Positions 63,209 to 64,000 of a stretch of DNA of 64,000 nt are shown in pieces. The notes under the pieces were generated by a model. It did no database searches. It was not told the DNA's origin and worked only from the letters and a program-made list of their open reading frames with translations. The first letter of the stretch is position 1. Each line of letters starts with the position of its first letter. The position numbers and the translations under genes are program-made. The DNA is from Paraburkholderia sp. (GTDB lineage Bacteria > Pseudomonadota > Gammaproteobacteria > Burkholderiales > Burkholderiaceae), in NCBI RefSeq assembly GCF_028283785.1, contig NZ_JAPWKB010000019.1, positions 1,446,001 to 1,510,000 on the forward strand. Direction: 5' to 3'.

Positions 63209-64000
63209 TTGGCCCGCATCGTTCTGAAGATCGACGTCGATACGCTGCGCGGCACCCGCGAAGGCGTACCGAATCTCGCGCGTATCTTCGACCGCTTCAA
63301 GGCGCGCGCCACCTTTCTGTTCAGCCTCGGTCCCGACCACACCGGTTGGGCGATGCGTCGGGTGTTGCGCCCGGGGTTTCTGCAGAAGGTGTCGCGCACG
63401 TCGGTGGTCGAGCATTACGGCGTCAGGCAGTTGATGTACGGCGTGCTGCTGCCGGGCCCGGACATCGGCGTGCGCGCTGCGTCCGAGATGCGTGCAATCC
63501 ACGAGGCCGGCTTCGAATGCGGCATCCACACGTGGGATCACGTGTACTGGCAGGACAACGTGCGTGCGCGCGACGCCGCATGGACGTCGAAGCAGATGCA
63601 GAAAAGCCACGACCGTTTCGCGCAGATCTTCGGTGCGCCGCCCGTCACGCACGGCGCGGCGGGCTGGCAGATGAACGGTCACGCGTTCGAACAGATCGAC
63701 GCATGGGGCATGCAGTACGCGTCCGACGGACGCGGTCATTCGCCGTATCTGCCGGTGCTGAACGGCAGGACGCTGCATCACGTGCAGATGCCCACCACAC
63801 TGCCCACGCTGGACGAGATTCTCGGCGTGGATGGCGTGGATGAAAGCAACGTCGCCGCGCATCTGCTGAAGCGCACCGAAAACAATCCGCACGACCAGGT
63901 GTTCACGCTGCACGCGGAACTCGAAGGCCAGAAACTCGCGCCGATCTTCGAGCAACTGCTGACCGGCTGGCGCGCGCAAGGTCATACGTTCGCGACGATG
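63209..64000 (+). CDS. arnD: Ara4FN-undecaprenyl phosphate deformylase, 3' end cut off
   Basis: This NodB-family polysaccharide deacetylase has LKIDVDTLRGTREGVPN with the metal Asp, ATFLFSLGPDH and IHTWDHVYWQD with the metal His pair. It removes the formyl group so the sugar can be flipped and transferred. It starts with TTG at 63209, with AAGGG 7 nt upstream, 10 nt after the decarboxylase stop. The frame is open to the last base; 264 codons are visible. Confidence 0.93.
   Translation, partial: MARIVLKIDVDTLRGTREGVPNLARIFDRFKARATFLFSLGPDHTGWAMRRVLRPGFLQKVSRTSVVEHYGVRQLMYGVLLPGPDIGVRAASEMRAIHEAGFECGIHTWDHVYWQDNVRARDAAWTSKQMQKSHDRFAQIFGAPPVTHGAAGWQMNGHAFEQIDAWGMQYASDGRGHSPYLPVLNGRTLHHVQMPTTLPTLDEILGVDGVDESNVAAHLLKRTENNPHDQVFTLHAELEGQKLAPIFEQLLTGWRAQGHTFATM

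Noticed and set aside
1..64000. CRISPR arrays, insertion sequences, prophage, integrons, rRNA and origins
   Set aside because: No direct-repeat/spacer pattern, transposase, integrase or rRNA signature was seen.

Overview
The window reads as a contiguous piece of a high-GC betaproteobacterial chromosome, most like Burkholderia sensu lato (Paraburkholderia, Burkholderia and relatives). The reasons are GC-rich third codon positions throughout, the gene order tig-clpP-clpX-lon-hupB-tRNAs-ppiD, the aminotransferase-hom-thrC cluster, a chromosomal ompR/envZ pair beside mfd/ispDF, and a full set of lipid A aminoarabinose (Ara4N) genes. I saw no insertion sequence, prophage, CRISPR array, rRNA or plasmid replication gene. 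Species-level placement is not possible from reading alone.

Layout. 1-2.3 kb: 3' end of pgi, a YbbA-type ABC ATPase divergent from a TesA-type esterase, and a small lipoprotein. 2.3-11.5 kb: a minus-strand proteostasis block (tig, clpP, clpX, lon, hupB, tRNA-Val, tRNA-Asp, ppiD) covering folding at the ribosome, ATP-dependent proteolysis, the HU nucleoid protein and periplasmic folding. 12-16 kb: a glycerate kinase with a reading-frame break, a MarR regulator, a translationally coupled class II aldolase and ketopantoate-reductase-like pair, and tRNA-Leu. 16-20.8 kb: a squalene/phytoene-synthase-like protein that lacks the usual aspartate motifs, a DUF1501/DUF1800 pair whose DUF1800 member is frameshifted, and a small exported protein. 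20.9-25.7 kb: ompR-envZ, a 2-Cys peroxiredoxin with AhpD, and ispD-ispF. 25.9-33.6 kb: mfd, an M20-family protein with rebuilt metal ligands, argE, a threonine-dehydratase-like enzyme and mscL.

33.6-38 kb: a three-gene phosphorelay (CHASE3-like sensor kinase, single-domain response regulator, hybrid kinase) with overlapping reading frames and no DNA-binding output in view. 38-42.4 kb: an unknown protein, a family 2 glycosyltransferase preceded by a small coupled ORF, and a double alpha/beta hydrolase. 42.4-45.5 kb: a carboxymuconolactone-decarboxylase-like gene overlapped by its MerR regulator, a helix-hairpin-helix protein with a histone-H1-like tail, a YidB-like protein and an XRE regulator. 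45.6-49.2 kb: clpB with a convincing sigma-32 promoter, and a group III truncated globin. 49.2-55.6 kb: moaE, moaD, moeA, thrC, hom and an AlaA-type aminotransferase, all on the minus strand. 56-64 kb: a Mth938-type protein, then the Ara4N lipid A pathway (arnT, an ArnE/F-like flippase subunit, arnB, arnC, arnA as two overlapping single-domain genes, and arnD, cut by the window end).

Most of the window is conserved housekeeping sequence. I did not find a clearly new multi-gene system. The best leads for a second look are the M20 protein with missing metal ligands, the MerR/CMD overlap with an almost leaderless MerR promoter, the small ORF coupled to the glycosyltransferase, the nested hairpin between clpP and clpX, the dyad over a perfect -10 box at 55.8 kb, and two frame breaks that could be real or sequencing errors.
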